Source of the DNA: Mobilicoccus sp032100225
GTDB taxonomy: Bacteria > Actinomycetota > Actinomycetes > Actinomycetales > Dermatophilaceae
Direction of reading: 5' to 3'
Assembly (NCBI GenBank): GCA_032100225.1
Contig: DAMDJY010000021.1
Coordinates: 1 to 28,553, forward strand
DNA: 28,553 nucleotides
This document shows positions 25,530-28,553 of the stretch, in pieces. Numbering within the stretch: the first letter of the stretch is position 1; the number at the start of each line of letters is the position of its first letter. Both the position numbers and the translations under genes were made by a program. The notes below the pieces were generated by a model. It saw only the letters and a list, made by a program, of their open reading frames with translations, had not been told where the DNA came from and did not search any database.

Positions 25530-26135
25530 TCAGTCGAAGTTCGGACCCACGTCGCGGGTGCGCTTGATCTCGTAGAACCCGGGGGTGCCTGCCACGAGGA
25601 GGCAGCCGTCGAAAAGCTTGCCTGCCGCCTCGCCCTTGGGTGCCGGGGTGACGACGGGGCCGAAGAAGGCAACGCCACCGACTTCGACCACGGGCGTGCC
25701 GACGTCGGTGCCCACGAGATCGGTCGCGCCGCGGTGGGAGTCGCGCAGCAGGTCGTCGACCTCGTCGGTGCCGGCGTAACGGGCCAACTCGGCGGGCAGG
25801 CCCACGGCTTCGAGGGATTCGGCGATGACCGCAGGCAGGTCCTTGCCCCGACCACCGGGGTGGATCCGGGTGCCGAGCTCGGTGTAGAGCGGCCGAATCA
25901 CGTCTTCGCCGTGGTCACGCGCAGCGGCGATGACGACGCGCACGGGGCCCCAGGCCCGCTTCATGAGCTCCTGGTACTCCTCGGGCAGGTCGCGCCCCTC
26001 GTTGAGGACGGACAGGCTCATCACCGAGAAACGCACCTCGACATCGCGCACCTTCTCGACCTCGAGCAGCCACCGGGAGGTCATCCAGGCCCAGGGACAC
26101 GTGGGGTCGAACCACATTCGTACCGATTCAGTCAT
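25530..26135 (-). CDS. DsbA-family oxidoreductase, Rv2466c (mycothiol-dependent nitroreductase) type
   Basis: Thioredoxin-fold protein of 201 aa similar throughout to M. tuberculosis Rv2466c, which uses mycothiol to reduce nitro drugs and disulfides. Shared blocks are the WFDPTCPW start, TSRWLLEVEKVRDVEV, KRAWGPVRVVIAA, GTPVVEVGGVAFFGPV and FYEIKRTR. The active site reads C13-P-W-A16 instead of CPWC, so the second cysteine is Ala and chemistry must be monothiol. ATG 26135 chosen. In M. tuberculosis the homologue also neighbours pepN, which supports orthology. Confidence 0.88.
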   Translation of the reverse strand: MTESVRMWFDPTCPWAWMTSRWLLEVEKVRDVEVRFSVMSLSVLNEGRDLPEEYQELMKRAWGPVRVVIAAARDHGEDVIRPLYTELGTRIHPGGRGKDLPAVIAESLEAVGLPAELARYAGTDEVDDLLRDSHRGATDLVGTDVGTPVVEVGGVAFFGPVVTPAPKGEAAGKLFDGCLLVAGTPGFYEIKRTRDVGPNFD

Positions 26136-26393
26136 GACCCCATGGTGCCAACGTTTGCGGAACACGTGCGACCCGAGTCCACGAGGTGCGCCGCCGGTCG
26201 GATGCGCCCCATTCGGTGAAGGACACAGTGCGGCAAACCGGTCACAGCGGACGTCTGCGCACGTCAGACTGCTTGTCGGTGGGGCGTGCAAGGATGCCGA
26301 TGCATCAGCCGCTCCCCGCCGAGTCGGTCGATGGTGCGCCCAGTGTGCGCAGGTCAGGTCGCAAGTGCGGCCACAACGAGCTTTGGAGGAAAC
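26136..26393. other. Intergenic region between DsbA-like gene and pepN
   Basis: Divergent promoter region for the two flanking genes. Only a weak inverted repeat, GACGT-N6-ACGTC (26250-26265), was noticed. No convincing -35/-10 pair was seen on either strand. Confidence 0.4.

Positions 26394-28553
<2,160 letters not shown>

Overview
The window is high-GC DNA from an actinobacterium, most likely a member of the Micrococcales. The evidence is strong G/C third-position bias, GTG/TTG starts, paired ClpP1/ClpP2, an actinobacterial-type ValS and a relative of mycobacterial Rv2466c. From memory, the backbone order valS, clpX, clpP2, clpP1, tig, DsbA-like gene, pepN matches M. tuberculosis Rv2448c to Rv2467. 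Other genes have been slotted into this conserved frame.

Layout. Positions 1-2312 hold the 3' part of valS. From 2484 to 5789 lies a divergent polyol locus, a zinc-dependent dehydrogenase on the minus strand and a mannitol PTS IICBA permease (mtlA) on the plus strand, separated by a repeat-rich promoter region. From 5872 to 9016 are two minus-strand cyclic-di-GMP genes: a membrane GGDEF-EAL protein with an amber codon at the Glu of its GGDEF motif, and a soluble EAL protein lacking several catalytic residues. From 9135 to 15952 lies the minus-strand proteostasis cluster tig, clpP1, clpP2, an ArcD-like amino-acid antiporter, clpX and a frameshifted C39-peptidase-like gene.

Between tRNA-Pro(TGG) at 16214 and tRNA-Gly(TCC) at 24102 sits a DMSO-reductase-type respiratory operon: dmsA, dmsB, dmsC, a TorD-like chaperone and an iron-sulfur/zinc-ribbon protein. 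The operon is damaged. dmsA is split by about 1.98 kb of foreign DNA carrying a short-chain dehydrogenase, a MobF relaxase stub and an alpha/beta hydrolase. Removing the insert and one copy of a 7-bp direct repeat (ACCCCGT) rejoins dmsA in frame. One-base frameshifts also occur twice in dmsA and once in dmsC, so the oxidoreductase is probably non-functional as assembled.

After tRNA-Gly come a membrane-anchored PP2C/SpoIIE phosphatase (minus), a DsbA/Rv2466c-like protein (minus) and the 5' part of pepN (plus), which runs off the window end.

The main points of interest are the precise dmsA insertion with its repeated GGGG-n-GCAAAAGTAGT ends, the amber codon inside GGDEF, the degenerate EAL protein, a motif shared by the clpX and clpP1 leaders, and the dms accessory protein with an unusual Cys pattern. 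Four single-base frameshifts fall in non-essential genes only; they may be real decay or assembly errors.
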